Assembly (NCBI GenBank): GCA_934271195.1
Contig: CAKQRB010000009.1
Span: forward strand, 1 to 23,231
Reading direction: 5' to 3'
DNA: 23,231 nucleotides
DNA from: an uncultured Alphaproteobacteria bacterium
GTDB lineage: Bacteria; Pseudomonadota; Alphaproteobacteria; RF32; CAG-239
A program made the position numbers and the translations under genes. How positions within the stretch are numbered: the first letter of the stretch is position 1; each line of letters opens with the position of its first letter. Shown here piece after piece: positions 22,781-23,231 of this stretch. The notes under the pieces were generated by a model. It had not been told where the DNA came from. It searched no databases and saw only the letters and a list, made by a program, of their open reading frames with translations.

Positions 22781-23137
22781 ATGAAGATAGTAAAACAATG
22801 GAAAAAAAACGGAAGTATTAATTCTGACGGTACAATCAGTTGGTCGAACAAGAGTATGGAACAACAGATACTCAATGCTAAAAATGATGAAAAGAGTTGC
22901 GGCTATGTGACGGAGAAGATTTTTATGTTTGCAAATGGTTGCAGCCGGTCTTTTGTGTGTTATTATTTTTTTGGGCATTTGGTAGAAAGGGAATATGTTA
23001 TCAGACATTTCTCGCAAAGTCCGGGTCTTGAAAGCTGGCTGAAAGGATATAACAAAACGTTGTTTATCTTTGTTCCGCAAGGCAAATATTTGTTTAAGAT
23101 TAAAGATAACCAGAAAATCTGTTTTGTTTCCCGTTAA
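22781..23137 (+). CDS. Unrecognised ORF (possible membrane-anchored or small cytoplasmic protein)
   Basis: This is 118 residues from the ATG at 22781. The open frame continues upstream to a GTG at 22718, three bases after the glycosylase stop; that version would add a basic, strongly hydrophobic N-terminus resembling a signal anchor. Neither start has a ribosome binding site. A TATAAT at 22766-22771 lies just before the ATG, so a leaderless transcript is possible. The protein is rich in Lys, Phe and Tyr, with four Cys; I recognise no motif. Base composition is lower in GC than the neighbours. A strong terminator follows 13 bases after the stop, which supports a real transcript. Exact start and function are unknown. 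Confidence 0.5.
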   Translation: MKIVKQWKKNGSINSDGTISWSNKSMEQQILNAKNDEKSCGYVTEKIFMFANGCSRSFVCYYFFGHLVEREYVIRHFSQSPGLESWLKGYNKTLFIFVPQGKYLFKIKDNQKICFVSR

Positions 23138-23150
23138 ATTTTGCATCTTA

Positions 23151-23182
23151 AAAAAGCCTGTTTCAAAAGAAACAGGCTTTTT
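23151..23182 (+). terminator. Intrinsic terminator at the right end
   Basis: AAAAAGCCTGTTTC and GAAACAGGCTTTTT form a perfect 14-bp stem with an AAAA loop, a symmetric terminator that could act in both directions. Its last two T residues overlap the right copy of the 51-bp repeat. Confidence 0.92.
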
Positions 23183-23231
23183 GTATCCAGAAAACCACGC
23201 GCTAGGCGCGTGGTTCCAAAGAGCTTACAGC
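23181..23231 (-). repeat. 51-bp palindromic repeat, right copy
   Basis: An exact inverted copy of 13-63 that runs to the last base of the window, so it may continue beyond. The hairpin arms are 23193-23202 and 23206-23215 with a TAG loop. As on the left, an intrinsic terminator lies immediately inside. Confidence 0.9.

Noticed and set aside
13..23231. The whole window as a composite transposon bounded by inverted 51-bp repeats
   Set aside because: The interior is ordinary chromosome (rpsD, tldDE, yejEF) with no transposase. A dispersed repeat that also interrupts assembly is simpler.

Overview
The window looks like chromosomal DNA of an AT-rich alphaproteobacterium, probably an uncultured host-associated or environmental lineage. 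The best taxonomic clue is ribosomal protein S4: it is monocistronic, lacks the zinc-binding cysteines and has the alphaproteobacterial sequence pattern. The TPR/methyltransferase fusion, the TldD/TldE pair and the Yej-type peptide importer fit this, as do the Gram-negative envelope proteins (lipoprotein, beta-barrel, LTxxQ periplasmic protein). Starts usually follow an AAGGAG-like ribosome binding site. I see no rRNA, tRNA, CRISPR array, phage gene or transposase gene. Most of the window is ordinary core genome with short envelope-related stretches.

Layout. Positions 1-241 hold a palindromic repeat, a terminator and a promoter, followed by two glycosyltransferases (242-2136, +). A small NlpE-like lipoprotein (-) converges on them. 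After a structured gap comes a long U32-family protein related to RlhA (2842-5103). Next is a compact operon (5199-6454): a small single-pass membrane protein, an ECF sigma factor and a periplasmic LTxxQ protein, behind an ECF-like promoter. This resembles the CnrY/CnrH/CnrX logic of metal or envelope sensing. A sirtuin (-) and a proline-iminopeptidase-like hydrolase (+) are divergent, followed by tldD-tldE, whose ribosome binding site lies in a perfect hairpin. A minus-strand pair, TPR-methyltransferase then Nudix hydrolase, lies opposite, and rpsD is divergent from it. Then comes an operon of a 913-residue five-TM protein with a degenerate sulfatase-like periplasmic domain and a long K/E/A-rich tail, followed by yejE and yejF (14666-20031).

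From 20032 to 20749 there is a gene-poor stretch with palindromes and a 19-bp tandem repeat. It is followed by a small membrane protein (-), an outer-membrane beta-barrel protein (-), a family-5-like uracil-DNA glycosylase (+) and an unrecognised ORF (+).

The same 51-bp sequence, containing a 10-bp hairpin, occurs in inverted orientation at both ends of the window, and a strong intrinsic terminator lies just inside each copy. It is probably a dispersed genomic repeat, and it may also explain why the sequence ends where it does. The observations I rate highest are the self-contained sigma/sensor operon, the hairpin over the tldD start, and the YejM-like pseudo-hydrolase fused to a periplasm-spanning tail beside an incomplete Yej transporter.
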